Assembly: GCA_023428025.1 (NCBI GenBank)
Contig: JAEYZN010000021.1
Span: 1 to 64,000 of the forward strand
Direction of reading: 5' to 3'
Length of the DNA stretch: 64,000 nt
Source: Bacillota bacterium
GTDB taxonomy: Bacteria; Bacillota; Clostridia; Christensenellales; SZUA-584
Both the position numbers and the translations under genes were made by a program. This document shows, in pieces, positions 15,522 through 25,408 of the stretch. The notes below the pieces were generated by a model. The model was not told the DNA's origin, did no database searches, and saw nothing but the letters and a program-made list of their open reading frames with translations. The number at the start of each line of letters is the position of its first letter. Position 1 is the first letter of the stretch.

Positions 15522-17969
15522 TTAAATCGTTTCCAGCTTCCAGATCAGCCGGTTGTACTCATCGATCGTCCTGTCCGCGCTGAAGAATCCGGCGCTGGCC
15601 GCATTGATCACCGCCTTGCGCGTCCAGCCTGCCGTATCGGTATAAGCGGCAAGCACCTTTTCAAACATATCACGATAAGAATCAAAGTCGTAAAGGACGA
15701 AGTATTTATCGGCCCGGTCATAGTCCCCCGTCAGCAGCGACTGGTAGAGGTTCTGGAATGGGCTGCCTTCCGCGCCGGGCAATGAGCCGTCCACAAGGCG
15801 CAGCAGGGCATCCCGTACATCCGCGTTGCCGTCGAAGATTTGCTTCGGGTTATAGCTGTTCTCATTCTCCATCCGCGCGATCTCCTCAGCGCGCGCGCCG
15901 AATATGAAGATGTTGTCCGCGCCCGCCTGCTCGTATATCTCGACGTTCGCGCCGTCCATCGTTCCCAGCGTCACCGCGCCGTTCAGCATGAACTTCATGT
16001 TGCCGGTGCCCGACGCCTCGCGCCCGGCTGTGGATATCTGCTCACTGATATCCGCCGCGGGGATCAGCAGCTCCGCCAGCGACACGTTGTAATTCTCCAG
16101 AAACAGCACCCGGATGTTGTCCTTCGTACGTGGATGCGACTCCACCAGCGACGACGCCACGTTGATCAGGCGGATGATGTTCTTCGCCCGGTGGTAGGCC
16201 GGAGACGCTTTCGCCGCGAACAGGAACGTGACCGGATGGGGCAGCGAAAAGCTCTCGTCCTGCGCGAAGCGGTTGTACAGATAGAGGATGTGCAGCGCCT
16301 TCATCAGCTGGCGTTTGTATTCATGGAGCCTTTTGGCCTGCACGTCGAAAACCGTATCCGGGTCCAGCGATACCCCTTGAGCCTTTTTCACGTATTCAGT
16401 CAGCCTGCGTTTGTTCTGCGCCTTTACCTCAGCGAAGTCTTTGAGGAATGTCGGATTGTCTGCGAACGGCTTCAGCCGTTCCAGGTCACGGTAGTCCTCC
16501 AGAAACTTGCTGCCGATATTGTCGCTGATCAGGCTGGTGAGCGCGGGGTTTGCCGTGGCCAGCCAGCGCCGCTGTGTGATGCCGTTGGTCACGGCGGTAA
16601 ATTTCTCGGGGCTTATCACGTAAAAGTCGCGGAAAGTGCGCGTTTTTAATATGACGCCATGCAGTTGAGACACACCGTTTACATGGCTGCATACGGCGAG
16701 GCACAGGTTGGCCATGCGGATCTCGTCATACGCGATGATGGACATGCGAGATATCTTATCCCAATCGCCCGGGAAGGCCTTCCAGAGCTTCTGGCTGAAC
16801 CCGTCGTTGATTGCGGTGACGATGGCGTATACGCGTGGCAGCAGCTGTTTGAAAAACTGCTCCGGCCATACCTCCAGCGCTTCCTGCATTACCGTGTGAT
16901 TGGTGTAATTGAATATGCGGCTGACGATGCCATACGCTTCATCCCACCCCAGCTGCTCCTCATCCAGCAGAATACGCATCAGCTCGGGTATCGCGAAAGC
17001 CGGATGCGTGTCGTTGATCTGCAGCACCACCTTGTCCGGCAGCGTGCGGACATCTCCGTAGCGTTTTTTATGTTCGCGCACCATGTGCTGCATCGTCGCG
17101 GACGCCAGGAAATAATACTGCTTGAGGCGCAGCATTCGCCCGGCGATGTGGTTGTCCTCCGGATACAGCACCTTGGATATCGTCTCCGCCAGTTCGCGCT
17201 GCTGCACCATGCAGGCGTAGTCGCCCTTGTTGAACGACTGCAGGTCGAACACCACCGGGCACTCCGCGCGCCACAGGCGCAGCGTCGCGGGCATGTGGCT
17301 GTTGTAGCCCATCACCGGCATGTCGTGCGGCACCGCCAGCACCGCCTGATAGTTCCTGTGCTGGATGGTCAGCCCGTCTTCCGTCCAGACTTCCTCCACC
17401 GTGCCGTCGAAATGCACCTCCACCTGTTCTTCCCGCCGCTCGATCTCCCAAACGTCGCCGCGGGCTGTCCAGTCATCCGGTACCTCCACCTGCTCGCCGT
17501 TCACGATGCGCTGGCGGAAAATGCCGTATTCATAGCGGATGCCGGAACCGATCACCGGCAGGTTCAGCGTGGACAGCGAATCAAGAAAACACGCCGCCAG
17601 CCGTCCCAGGCCGCCGTTGCCGAGCCCAGCCTCGTTTTCCTGCTCCTCCAGCTTTTCAAACGGATAGCCGATTTCCGCCATCAGGGCACGGTATTCGTCC
17701 AGCACGCCCAGATTGATCATATTGTTGACCAGGGCGCGCCCCATCAGGAATTCCGCGGACATGTAATACAGCGTTTTCAAGCCGCGTGTTTCCATTTCCT
17801 CGCTGGACTTCACCCATTGTTCCAGTATCCTGTCCCGCAGGCTTATCGCCACCGACTGAAATATCTCCTCGTCCGTGGCGTTCTCCAGCGTCCGTCCGTA
17901 ATACCGTTTAAGCTTTCCCTCTATAACAAGCTTCAGCTCGTCTATCTTATTCTTGTTTTCCGTATACAA
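15522..17969 (-). CDS. glgP: Glycogen phosphorylase
   Basis: Releases glucose 1-phosphate from glycogen with PLP as cofactor. 815 aa, typical. Motifs: GNGGLGRLAACFLDSL near the start, RYEYGIFRQ, INDTHPA, and the PLP site EASGTGNMKFMLNGA followed by GTMDGANVE. I chose a TTG start (TTG TAT ACG) because GGAGGGG stands five bases before it; the longer reading adds 44 residues unlike the family and would run into the glgA end. GlgP and GlgA side by side place synthesis and degradation in one transcript. Confidence 0.95.
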   Translation of the reverse strand: MYTENKNKIDELKLVIEGKLKRYYGRTLENATDEEIFQSVAISLRDRILEQWVKSSEEMETRGLKTLYYMSAEFLMGRALVNNMINLGVLDEYRALMAEIGYPFEKLEEQENEAGLGNGGLGRLAACFLDSLSTLNLPVIGSGIRYEYGIFRQRIVNGEQVEVPDDWTARGDVWEIERREEQVEVHFDGTVEEVWTEDGLTIQHRNYQAVLAVPHDMPVMGYNSHMPATLRLWRAECPVVFDLQSFNKGDYACMVQQRELAETISKVLYPEDNHIAGRMLRLKQYYFLASATMQHMVREHKKRYGDVRTLPDKVVLQINDTHPAFAIPELMRILLDEEQLGWDEAYGIVSRIFNYTNHTVMQEALEVWPEQFFKQLLPRVYAIVTAINDGFSQKLWKAFPGDWDKISRMSIIAYDEIRMANLCLAVCSHVNGVSQLHGVILKTRTFRDFYVISPEKFTAVTNGITQRRWLATANPALTSLISDNIGSKFLEDYRDLERLKPFADNPTFLKDFAEVKAQNKRRLTEYVKKAQGVSLDPDTVFDVQAKRLHEYKRQLMKALHILYLYNRFAQDESFSLPHPVTFLFAAKASPAYHRAKNIIRLINVASSLVESHPRTKDNIRVLFLENYNVSLAELLIPAADISEQISTAGREASGTGNMKFMLNGAVTLGTMDGANVEIYEQAGADNIFIFGARAEEIARMENENSYNPKQIFDGNADVRDALLRLVDGSLPGAEGSPFQNLYQSLLTGDYDRADKYFVLYDFDSYRDMFEKVLAAYTDTAGWTRKAVINAASAGFFSADRTIDEYNRLIWKLETI

Positions 17970-18028
17970 TGAATCCCCTCCGAGGTCTCCCTTTACTGAA
18001 GTTATTCTATTGGACTCCCGCCATGATG

Positions 18029-19522
18029 TCAACTCAGCAGGAATTGTGCCATCGACAGATACAGCCGCGCGTATTCCACCGCGCTCTTCTTGAAGCTCCA
18101 ATCCTGCGCCATGGCGCGCTTACGGATAGACCGCAGCTTTTCGGCGTTTCGATAGATGCCGAGCGCGTATTTGATGGCGGCCAGCATGTCGTGCGCGTTG
18201 TAGTTATCGAAGGAAAAGCCGTTGCCTTCCCCCGTATATTCATTATATGGCTTAACGGTATCCTTGAGCCCGCCCGTGGCGCGTACGATGGGCAGCGCGC
18301 CATACCGGAGCGCGATCATCTGGGCCAGGCCGCACGGCTCATACCGCGACGGCATCAGGAACAGGTCGCTCCCTGCGTAGATGCGGTGCGCCAGGCCGTC
18401 GTCGAACAGCGTCAGCCCTTTGGCCCGCCCGTCCGTCCGATAGGCCGCGCTTCGGAAAAACTCCTCGTATTCCGTTTCACCCGTGCCCAGCAGCACAAAG
18501 CCCACGTTCTCTTCGCGCATCAATTCCTCGAATACACAAAGCAGCAGATCAAGGCCCTTCTGGCGGGTCAGGCGGGATACCATGCCGATCAGCGGCGTTT
18601 CGGATTTGATCTTCAGCCCCAGCTCATTGATCAGTGCCTCCTTGTTCCTCTGCTTGCCCGACAGGTCTTTCGCGTCATAGGTATACGGAATGAGCTTGTC
18701 GTCCGCGGGGTTAAACGCCACGGTGTCGATCCCGTTCAGTATGCCGGTCAGATCATGCGCGCGAGCCTGCAGCGCGCCGTCCAGTCCTTCCCCGTAGTAC
18801 GGCATTCTGATCTCCTCCGCGTAGGTGGGGCTCACGGTCACGAGCTTGTCGGCAAACACGATGCCGCCCTTCATGAAGTTCGCGCCGCCGTGAAACTCCA
18901 GATAATCCGGGTGATAGTATTTGCCCTCTATGCCCAGCAGGTCCGCCGCAAAACCGAAGTCGAACCGTCCCTGATAACCCAGGCTGTGAATGGACAGCGC
19001 CGTCTTGCTCCTTTCCTGCGGCCGCCCGCTATACTGCGTTTTCAAGAGCATCGGTATCATGGCGGTGTGCCAGTCGTTCACATGGATGATATCCGGTTCA
19101 AAGTTGATCAGCGGCAGCGCTTCCAGCACCGCTCGGGAAAAATAGGCGTACTGCTCACCCTCGAAGCTGCCGCCGCGGTATATCGCGTGCCCGAAGTAAT
19201 ACTCGTTGTCGATAAAATAGACGGGGATGCCCTCCCAGTCGTAGACCTCCACGCCCACATACTGCGAACGCCAGCCCAGGTCCACGCCAAAGCTGACCAG
19301 ATGCGTCGCGGTGCTGCGGAATTTATCCTTGATGATCCGGTGATACGGCAGCATCAGCCGGACATCGAAGCCCATATCCTTCAGCTCTCTGGACAGCGTG
19401 CCCACCACATCCGCCAGCCCTCCCGTCTTGGCGAAGGGCGCGCATTCCGCGGCGGTCATCAAAATAGAGGGCAGTTTTTTCACATCCAGCTCTTCCATCA
19501 TCTTTTTAACTTGACCGTCCAT
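18029..19522 (-). CDS. glgA: Glycogen synthase (ADP-glucose)
   Basis: GT5 enzyme that extends alpha-1,4-glucan from ADP-glucose. 497 aa, a little above the usual 475-485. Motifs: AAECAPFAKTGGLADVVG near 22 (KTGGL binds ADP-glucose), HVNDWHTAMIPML, GMVSRLTRQKGLDLL, and PSRYEPCGLAQMIALRYG with the catalytic EPCGL. The start follows the glgD stop by one base (TAA T ATG), so translation is coupled; AAAGGA is 12-13 bases upstream, so the initiation codon is less certain than the frame. Confidence 0.95.
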   Translation of the reverse strand: MDGQVKKMMEELDVKKLPSILMTAAECAPFAKTGGLADVVGTLSRELKDMGFDVRLMLPYHRIIKDKFRSTATHLVSFGVDLGWRSQYVGVEVYDWEGIPVYFIDNEYYFGHAIYRGGSFEGEQYAYFSRAVLEALPLINFEPDIIHVNDWHTAMIPMLLKTQYSGRPQERSKTALSIHSLGYQGRFDFGFAADLLGIEGKYYHPDYLEFHGGANFMKGGIVFADKLVTVSPTYAEEIRMPYYGEGLDGALQARAHDLTGILNGIDTVAFNPADDKLIPYTYDAKDLSGKQRNKEALINELGLKIKSETPLIGMVSRLTRQKGLDLLLCVFEELMREENVGFVLLGTGETEYEEFFRSAAYRTDGRAKGLTLFDDGLAHRIYAGSDLFLMPSRYEPCGLAQMIALRYGALPIVRATGGLKDTVKPYNEYTGEGNGFSFDNYNAHDMLAAIKYALGIYRNAEKLRSIRKRAMAQDWSFKKSAVEYARLYLSMAQFLLS

Positions 19523-19523
19523 A

Positions 19524-20651
19524 TTACAACACCGATCCTTTTCTGATGATGCTTGGGTAGTTGGGGTCACCGACCAGCCGCTTTCCTTCGCGGATGTGGC
19601 AGTTCTTGTCCGCGATGACATACTCCAGCGAGCAGTTTGCGTCGATATCACACTCCTGCATGATGATGCAGCCCTTGAGCTTCGTCCCCTTAGCCACGCG
19701 AACGCCGCGGAACAGCATGCAGTCCTCCACCTCGCCGTTGATCACGCAACCGTTTGCCAGAAAGCTGTTTTTCACCGCGGCGTGCTGTCCGTATTTCACC
19801 GGCGCTTCGTCCTTGATCTTGGTATACACCGGCCGGCCGGTATAGAACAGGTCTTTTTGCACGTCCGGCAGCAGCATGTCCTGATTCATCTGGTAATACG
19901 CGTTCACGGAATCCAGCCGCCCCACGTAGCCGTTGTGCTCCAATGCCAGTATGCGCAGATTCCTTACGTTTTTCATCAGCGCGTCACCTACAAAATCAAA
20001 ATGGCCGTGCGCGATGCTGCGGTCTATCACATATTCCAGCAGGCTCTTGTGGATCAGGTAAACTTCCATGCTCACCTTGTCCGAGCTGGAATATTTGAAA
20101 TTGTAATCCATCTCGGTGATCCATCCGTCCTCGTCGGTGAACAGCCGCAGATCGCGGAAGTGGTCCCGGCTCTCGCCGCCGGTTTTGTCCACGCTGTAGA
20201 GCATCGTGATATCCGCCTTTTTTCCCAGATGCTTCTTGAGCATGTGGTTGTAGGTGGTGGTATGGACGGTGCTGGAGCCGATCAGCAGGCAATACGGCTG
20301 GGACGCGCGCTTGATGTAAGACATGTTGCTGCGGATCGCGTCGGACACGCCCCGGTAAATGCCGGTGTTCTCCGCGTTGTCAAACGGCGGCAGCATGAAA
20401 AGCCCGTCCGTTTTACGGCTAAGGTCCCATTCCTTGCCGGAGCCCACATGGTCCATCAGGGACTGATAGTTCTTCTGCGTGATGATGCCCACGTTGCGGA
20501 TGCCGCTGTTGACCATGTTGGACAGCGCAAAATCGATCACGCGGTAACGCCCGCCCACCGGCAGCGCGGCGACGGAGCGCGCCAGCACCAGCTCGCGCAG
20601 ATTGTGGTTCTCCTCACCGGCGTATATCAGGCCGAATACGTCTTTAATCAC
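19524..20651 (-). CDS. glgD: Glucose-1-phosphate adenylyltransferase, GlgD subunit
   Basis: Partner of GlgC in the heteromeric ADP-glucose pyrophosphorylase of Firmicutes; GlgD itself is usually poorly catalytic and modulates GlgC. 375 aa with nucleotidyltransferase-like N-terminus (FGLIYAGEENHNLRELV, lacking the GGxGxRL loop) and left-handed beta-helix C-terminus (YVIADKNCHI, NSFLANGCVINGEVED). GTG start with GAGGTGA before it; overlaps the glgC stop as GTGA. Confidence 0.93.
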   Translation of the reverse strand: MIKDVFGLIYAGEENHNLRELVLARSVAALPVGGRYRVIDFALSNMVNSGIRNVGIITQKNYQSLMDHVGSGKEWDLSRKTDGLFMLPPFDNAENTGIYRGVSDAIRSNMSYIKRASQPYCLLIGSSTVHTTTYNHMLKKHLGKKADITMLYSVDKTGGESRDHFRDLRLFTDEDGWITEMDYNFKYSSSDKVSMEVYLIHKSLLEYVIDRSIAHGHFDFVGDALMKNVRNLRILALEHNGYVGRLDSVNAYYQMNQDMLLPDVQKDLFYTGRPVYTKIKDEAPVKYGQHAAVKNSFLANGCVINGEVEDCMLFRGVRVAKGTKLKGCIIMQECDIDANCSLEYVIADKNCHIREGKRLVGDPNYPSIIRKGSVL

Positions 20652-21868
20652 AGGCTCACCTCATTTCCGGTTTCGCATACGTCGTTGATGAACTGGCAGT
20701 CCGGCTGGATGGATGCCCCTTGCTCGATCACCATGTTTTTACCCAGCATCGCCCCCTGGCCGATCACTGTGATTTTGTCATCCCCGCCGATGCGGCAGCC
20801 ACTGTCCACCACCACATCCTCATCGATGATCGTGCGGGTGATCTCGCAGTCCTCCCTGACCACCGTGTTTTGCATAAGGATGCTGTCCTTCACATGCGCG
20901 CCCGCTCCGATTGTCACCTCGGGGAACAGCACGCTGTTTTCCACCGTGCCGTAGATGCGGCAACCCTCCGATATAAAGCTTTTGCTGATCCTGGCATCAT
21001 CGCCCACGTAATGCGGCGGCTGGTTGGGATTCCGGGAGAGTATCTTCCACGACGGGTCGTGCAGGTTCAGCTCGGGATGATCCTGCAGCAGCTCCATATT
21101 GGCCTCCCACAGGCTCTCGATCGTTCCCACGTCCTTCCAGTAGCCCTTGAAGCGGTAGGCGAATATCATCTCGTCCGCCGCCAGCATCTTGGGAATGATA
21201 TCCCGACCGAAATCGTTCGTGGAGCTTTTGTCCTCGTTGTCCGCCTGAAGGTAAGCTCTAACATTGCGCCAGTTGAATATGTAAACTCCCATCGATGCGA
21301 GGTTGTTCTTTGGCCTCTCCGGCTTTTCATCGAACTCGATGACGCGGAAGGTCTCGTCCGTGTTCATGATGCCGAACCGGGACGCGTCCTCAATAGGCAC
21401 CTCGATCACGGCGATGGTGGCCGACGCTTCCGTCTGGATATGGAACTTGAGCATCGCGCTGTAGTCCATCTTGTAGATATGATCACCCGACAATACGAGC
21501 AGGTAGTCCGGGTCGAACTTGTCGATAAAGAAGATGTTCTGGTAGATGGCGTTGGCGGTGCCGGAATACCATTCGCCGCGTTCCGCCTTCAAATACGGCG
21601 GGAGTATGAACACGCCGCCGGTGTTGCTGTCCAGGTCCCACGGGGCCCCTGTGCTGATGTACGAGTTCAGTTCAAGCGGCTGGTACTGCGTCAGCACGCC
21701 CACTGTGTCGATACCCGAGTTCGTGCAGTTGGAAAGAGGAAAATCGATGATCTTATACTTGCCTCCGTAAGGCACCGCCGGTTTGGCCCGTGTTTTGGTG
21801 AGCACGCCCAAACGCGCCCCCTGACCTCCCGCGAGAAGCATGGCCATACATTTTTTCTTGTTGATCAT
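20648..21868 (-). CDS. glgC: Glucose-1-phosphate adenylyltransferase, catalytic GlgC
   Basis: Makes ADP-glucose from ATP and glucose 1-phosphate, the committed step of glycogen synthesis. 406 aa. N-terminal LLAGGQGARLGVLTKTRAKPAVPYGGKYKIIDFPLSN is the classic nucleotide and regulator loop (AGGQGARL, KTRAKPAVPYGG). SGDHIYKMDY, IEFDEKP and GYWKDVGTIESLW are the catalytic and sugar-binding blocks; the C-terminus is a beta-helix. Coupled to glgD by a four-base overlap and seven bases downstream of glgB. Confidence 0.96.
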   Translation of the reverse strand: MINKKKCMAMLLAGGQGARLGVLTKTRAKPAVPYGGKYKIIDFPLSNCTNSGIDTVGVLTQYQPLELNSYISTGAPWDLDSNTGGVFILPPYLKAERGEWYSGTANAIYQNIFFIDKFDPDYLLVLSGDHIYKMDYSAMLKFHIQTEASATIAVIEVPIEDASRFGIMNTDETFRVIEFDEKPERPKNNLASMGVYIFNWRNVRAYLQADNEDKSSTNDFGRDIIPKMLAADEMIFAYRFKGYWKDVGTIESLWEANMELLQDHPELNLHDPSWKILSRNPNQPPHYVGDDARISKSFISEGCRIYGTVENSVLFPEVTIGAGAHVKDSILMQNTVVREDCEITRTIIDEDVVVDSGCRIGGDDKITVIGQGAMLGKNMVIEQGASIQPDCQFINDVCETGNEVSL

Positions 21869-21874
21869 ACATCT

Positions 21875-23782
21875 TCACCTCCGCTCAATTGGTTTTTCTG
21901 TTAGCCTGTAATACAGAGCCGAAAGCGGCGGCAGGTCCGCCTCGGCGCTGAATGGGTATCCGCCAAACCCTTCGCGTCTGGCTGCGATCGTTTTTTGCCC
22001 CACGTTCCCGTTGCCGCCAAATGCCTCTTCGTTGCTGCTGAGCGCTTCCGTCAACGCACCGTCCCACGGCAGGCCGAATACGAAGCCTTTCACCGGTGTC
22101 GGCGTGAAATTGAACATACATATGCAGACATCGCCCTTCGCCTTGCCCTTTCGCATGAAAGCCAGCGCGCTCTGCTCCGCGTTGTCCACGTTCAGCCACG
22201 CGAAACCGTCCCAGCTGTCGTCCACCTCGTAGAGTGCGGGGCAGCCTTTGTAAAACGCGTTCAGCGCTTTCACATACTGCCTCATCTGGCGGTGCCGGTC
22301 GTATTCCAGCAGGAACCAGTCCAGCTGTTTCTTGTGCGCCCATTCGATGAACTGTCCGAACTCGCTGCCCATAAACAAGAGCTTTTTGCCGGGATGCGCA
22401 TACATAAAGCCGAGCAGCGCCCGCAGCGCCGCGAATTTGTTGTCGTAGCCGCCGTACATCTTGTCCAGCAGCGATTTCTTACCGTGCACCACTTCGTCGT
22501 GCGAATACGGCAATATGAAATTCTCCGTGAAAGCGTAGCAAAGCGAGAACGTCATCTTGCTATGGTAAAACTGCCGGAAAATGGGGTCCACCGACATGTA
22601 TTTGAGCGTATCGTGCATGAAGCCCATATTCCACTTGTACACAAAGCCCAGCCCACCGTCGTAAGGTGGCACTGTGATCTTGGGGAACGAGGTGGACTCC
22701 TCGGCCACGGTGATGGCGCCGGGATAGCGCGTCAGCACCACCGCGTTGAGCTTTTTCAGAAAAGCCACGGCGTGATAGTCGATGTTGCCGCCGTGCTCGT
22801 TGGGCACAAATTCGTCTTCGTTGCGGGCATAGTCGAGATACAGCATGGACGTGACGGCGTCCACACGGATGCCGTCGATATGATAAACGTCGAAGAAGAG
22901 CATCGCACTGGACACGAGGAAACTCGTCACTTCGGGGCGGCTGTAGTTGAATATCAGCGTGCCCCACTGGGGGTGGTTGGCCTGCACCGGGTTTTGGTGC
23001 TCGAACAGGCAGGTACCGTCGAAACGAGCCAAGCCGTGCGCGTCTTTGGGAAAATGCGCCGGCACCCAGTCCATAATGACGCCGATGCCTTTGGCGTGCA
23101 TCGTGTCCACGAAGTACATGAAATCCTGCGGCGTGCCATACCGGCTCGTCACCGCGTAATAGCCAGTCACCTGATAGCCCCACGAATCGTCCAGCGGGTA
23201 TTCGGTAACGGGCAATATTTCCACGTGCGTGAAATTCATCTCCACCAAATATTCGGACAGCTCGTCCGCCACCTCGCGCATGTTCGCGAAATGGTAACCT
23301 TCCTTCAAACGCCACGAGCCGATGTGCATCTCGTATATGGACATCGGCTTATTGAGAGTGTTTTCTTTTTTCCGGTTTTCCAGAAAATTTGAATCATGCC
23401 ACTCATATCCGTCAAGGTTCCACACCTTGGACGCGGTGGCCGGGCGGACTTCGGCATGAAATGCGAACGGGTCTGCCTTGAGCACCGTCCGAAAGTCATA
23501 GCCGACTATATGATATTTATAACAATCTCCATCCTGAAGACCTGGAACAAACGCGACGAAAACGCCTGTGGGCAGCCGCTCCATCCTGTTTTTCGACGCA
23601 TCCCAGCCGTTGAAATCCCCCACGACGCTGACGGACTGCGCATTGGGCGCCCACACCACGAAACGGTGAAGCCTGAGTTCTTCGATGAAATGACAGCCGA
23701 AAGTGGCATAGGCCTGCTGCGCTTCCCCGGTGTTAAACAGATAGATTTCGTCTTTATCGATGTAACTCGAAAAGTCTTTCAT
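21875..23782 (-). CDS. glgB: 1,4-alpha-glucan branching enzyme
   Basis: Introduces alpha-1,6 branches. 635 aa from the internal ATG (MKDFSSYID), which AAGAAGG precedes; the upstream ATG adds 13 non-family residues. CBM48 domain first (FVVWAPNAQSVSVVGDFNGWD), then GH13: MDWVPAHFPKD, GIRVDAVTSMLYLDY with the nucleophile, VAEESTSFP with the acid, and PYSHDEVVHGKKSLL. Sits at the promoter side of glgC, so branching, ADP-glucose supply and elongation are on one transcript. Confidence 0.96.
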   Translation of the reverse strand: MKDFSSYIDKDEIYLFNTGEAQQAYATFGCHFIEELRLHRFVVWAPNAQSVSVVGDFNGWDASKNRMERLPTGVFVAFVPGLQDGDCYKYHIVGYDFRTVLKADPFAFHAEVRPATASKVWNLDGYEWHDSNFLENRKKENTLNKPMSIYEMHIGSWRLKEGYHFANMREVADELSEYLVEMNFTHVEILPVTEYPLDDSWGYQVTGYYAVTSRYGTPQDFMYFVDTMHAKGIGVIMDWVPAHFPKDAHGLARFDGTCLFEHQNPVQANHPQWGTLIFNYSRPEVTSFLVSSAMLFFDVYHIDGIRVDAVTSMLYLDYARNEDEFVPNEHGGNIDYHAVAFLKKLNAVVLTRYPGAITVAEESTSFPKITVPPYDGGLGFVYKWNMGFMHDTLKYMSVDPIFRQFYHSKMTFSLCYAFTENFILPYSHDEVVHGKKSLLDKMYGGYDNKFAALRALLGFMYAHPGKKLLFMGSEFGQFIEWAHKKQLDWFLLEYDRHRQMRQYVKALNAFYKGCPALYEVDDSWDGFAWLNVDNAEQSALAFMRKGKAKGDVCICMFNFTPTPVKGFVFGLPWDGALTEALSSNEEAFGGNGNVGQKTIAARREGFGGYPFSAEADLPPLSALYYRLTEKPIERR

Positions 23783-23896
23783 GTCCCGAAACCTTCTTTC
23801 CCCCGTCGCCTGGTTCCGCACTTATCTTTCGCCGGTCTGTTGGTAGTATTCGACCCGCCAACATCTTTTCCCTTCATCTGCCTCCCGCAAAATGTG

Positions 23897-25399
23897 TCAA
23901 TTCCCGGACAATTCTCTTGCCCTTTCATGACCGGTCCGCCCATACAAAGCCGTCAATCCCGCCAGCATTTTTGCCGTATCGCTGGCAAACTGCCCGTCAG
24001 TCAAGCGCCAGCGCCAGTTGCCCTGCGCGGTCTGCGGCTTGTTCATGCGGGCGGCGGTTGGCAGCCCCAGTAAATCCTGCATGGGGATGATGCACACGTC
24101 CGCCACCGAACCCATCGCCAGCCGTATCAGCTGCCAGTGAATGCGTTCCGGCTGTACGCCGTCCAGATAGTCGTCCAAAAAAGCCCTTTCCCCATCACCC
24201 AGCGCAGCGTACCAGCCCTGCGTGGTATCGTTGTCGTGTGTGCCGGTATAGACAACGCAGTTGCGCTCATACCGGTGCGGCAGATACACGCTGTTGCCGT
24301 TCGGGTCGAAAGCGAACTGCAGCACCTTGAGCCCGGGATATCCGGTCGCTTCCAGCATATCAAACACCTCGGGCGTGAGGTATCCCAGGTCCTCCGCGAT
24401 CAGCGGCAGCCGTCCCAGCTCATTCTCCATCTGCTGAAAAAAAGCGATTCCGGGCCCTTTTATCCACTGGCCCGCCTCCGCCGTCTCGGCGCCTTTGGGG
24501 ATCTCGTAATAGGCTTCAAAGCCCCGGAAGTGGTCGATGCGCAGGTAATCAAACAGCGATATCTGATGGGCGATCCGCCGCTTCCACCATCCGTAGTTCG
24601 TCTTTTTCAGCGCGTCCCAGTCGTATACCGGGTTGCCCCACAACTGTCCGGTAGGGCTGAAATAGTCGGGCGGGCATCCCGCCATACAGCTTTGCTTGTC
24701 GAGCATATCCCGTCCTGCCCATGCGTCCGCGCTGTCCGACGCGATGTAGATGGGCATGTCGCCGATGATGCGGATGCCGTTATCGTTCGCATAACGGCGC
24801 AGCGCATTCCACTGCCTGAAAAAAAGATACTGCACGAATATATGATAACTGATCTGTTCCCGCAGCCTTAAGGCAGCGACGTTGAGCGCTTCACGGTCCC
24901 TCCGGGCCAGCGCTTCGGGCCATTCCCAGAAGGGTTTCATGTCATAGGCGTTTTTCAACGCCATGAAAAGCGCATAGTCAAAAATCCAGTCCGCATGCCG
25001 CTGCGCAAACGCATCGATCTCCTGCGCAATGCGGCCGGCCGCGTAACGGTAAGACATCTGCAGCACCTTCTGTTTACCTGAATACTGGACGCTATAATCC
25101 ACGGCGCCACCCTGCGCCTCGAACAGCCTGTCGCACAGGTCCAGGCCTTCCGCCGGCAGCAGATTGTCTTCAAACAGCTCGAGGAAATCAATAAAATAGG
25201 GATTGCCCGCAAACGCGCTGAAGGACTGGTAAGGCGAATCGCCAAACCCCGTGGGCGACAGGGGCAGTATCTGCCAGTATGTCTGTCCGCTGTCTTTCAG
25301 CCTGTCCACAAAGCCGCGTGCGTCCTTGCCCATGGTGCCGATGCCAAACGGGCCGGGCAATGAAGATATGCCAAGAAGTATGCCGCTTCCCCGATCCAT
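23897..25399 (-). CDS. malQ: 4-alpha-glucanotransferase (amylomaltase)
   Basis: GH77 enzyme that redistributes maltodextrins so that phosphorylase can act on them. 500 aa. Motifs: GILLGISSLPGPFGIGTMG, LPLSPTGFGDSPYQSFS, DMPIYIASDSADAW, YLRIDHFRGFEAYYEIP with the nucleophile Asp, IAEDLGYLTPEV with the acid Glu, and YTGTHDNDTTQGWY. AGGAG directly before the ATG. A gap of about 110 bases separates it from glgB and holds nothing I can name; the kinase gene ends nine bases upstream. Confidence 0.95.
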   Translation of the reverse strand: MDRGSGILLGISSLPGPFGIGTMGKDARGFVDRLKDSGQTYWQILPLSPTGFGDSPYQSFSAFAGNPYFIDFLELFEDNLLPAEGLDLCDRLFEAQGGAVDYSVQYSGKQKVLQMSYRYAAGRIAQEIDAFAQRHADWIFDYALFMALKNAYDMKPFWEWPEALARRDREALNVAALRLREQISYHIFVQYLFFRQWNALRRYANDNGIRIIGDMPIYIASDSADAWAGRDMLDKQSCMAGCPPDYFSPTGQLWGNPVYDWDALKKTNYGWWKRRIAHQISLFDYLRIDHFRGFEAYYEIPKGAETAEAGQWIKGPGIAFFQQMENELGRLPLIAEDLGYLTPEVFDMLEATGYPGLKVLQFAFDPNGNSVYLPHRYERNCVVYTGTHDNDTTQGWYAALGDGERAFLDDYLDGVQPERIHWQLIRLAMGSVADVCIIPMQDLLGLPTAARMNKPQTAQGNWRWRLTDGQFASDTAKMLAGLTALYGRTGHERARELSGN

Positions 25400-25408
25400 G
25401 CCGTCTCC

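Noticed and set aside
16659..19546. Two long plus-strand frames (437 and 525 codons)
   Set aside because: Antisense to glgP and glgA, low complexity (His/Arg/Gln-rich) and without family motifs.
19596..23392. Plus-strand frames of 394 to 465 codons opposite glgD, glgC and glgB
   Set aside because: Mirror frames of well-recognised glycogen genes; composition typical of antisense translation.
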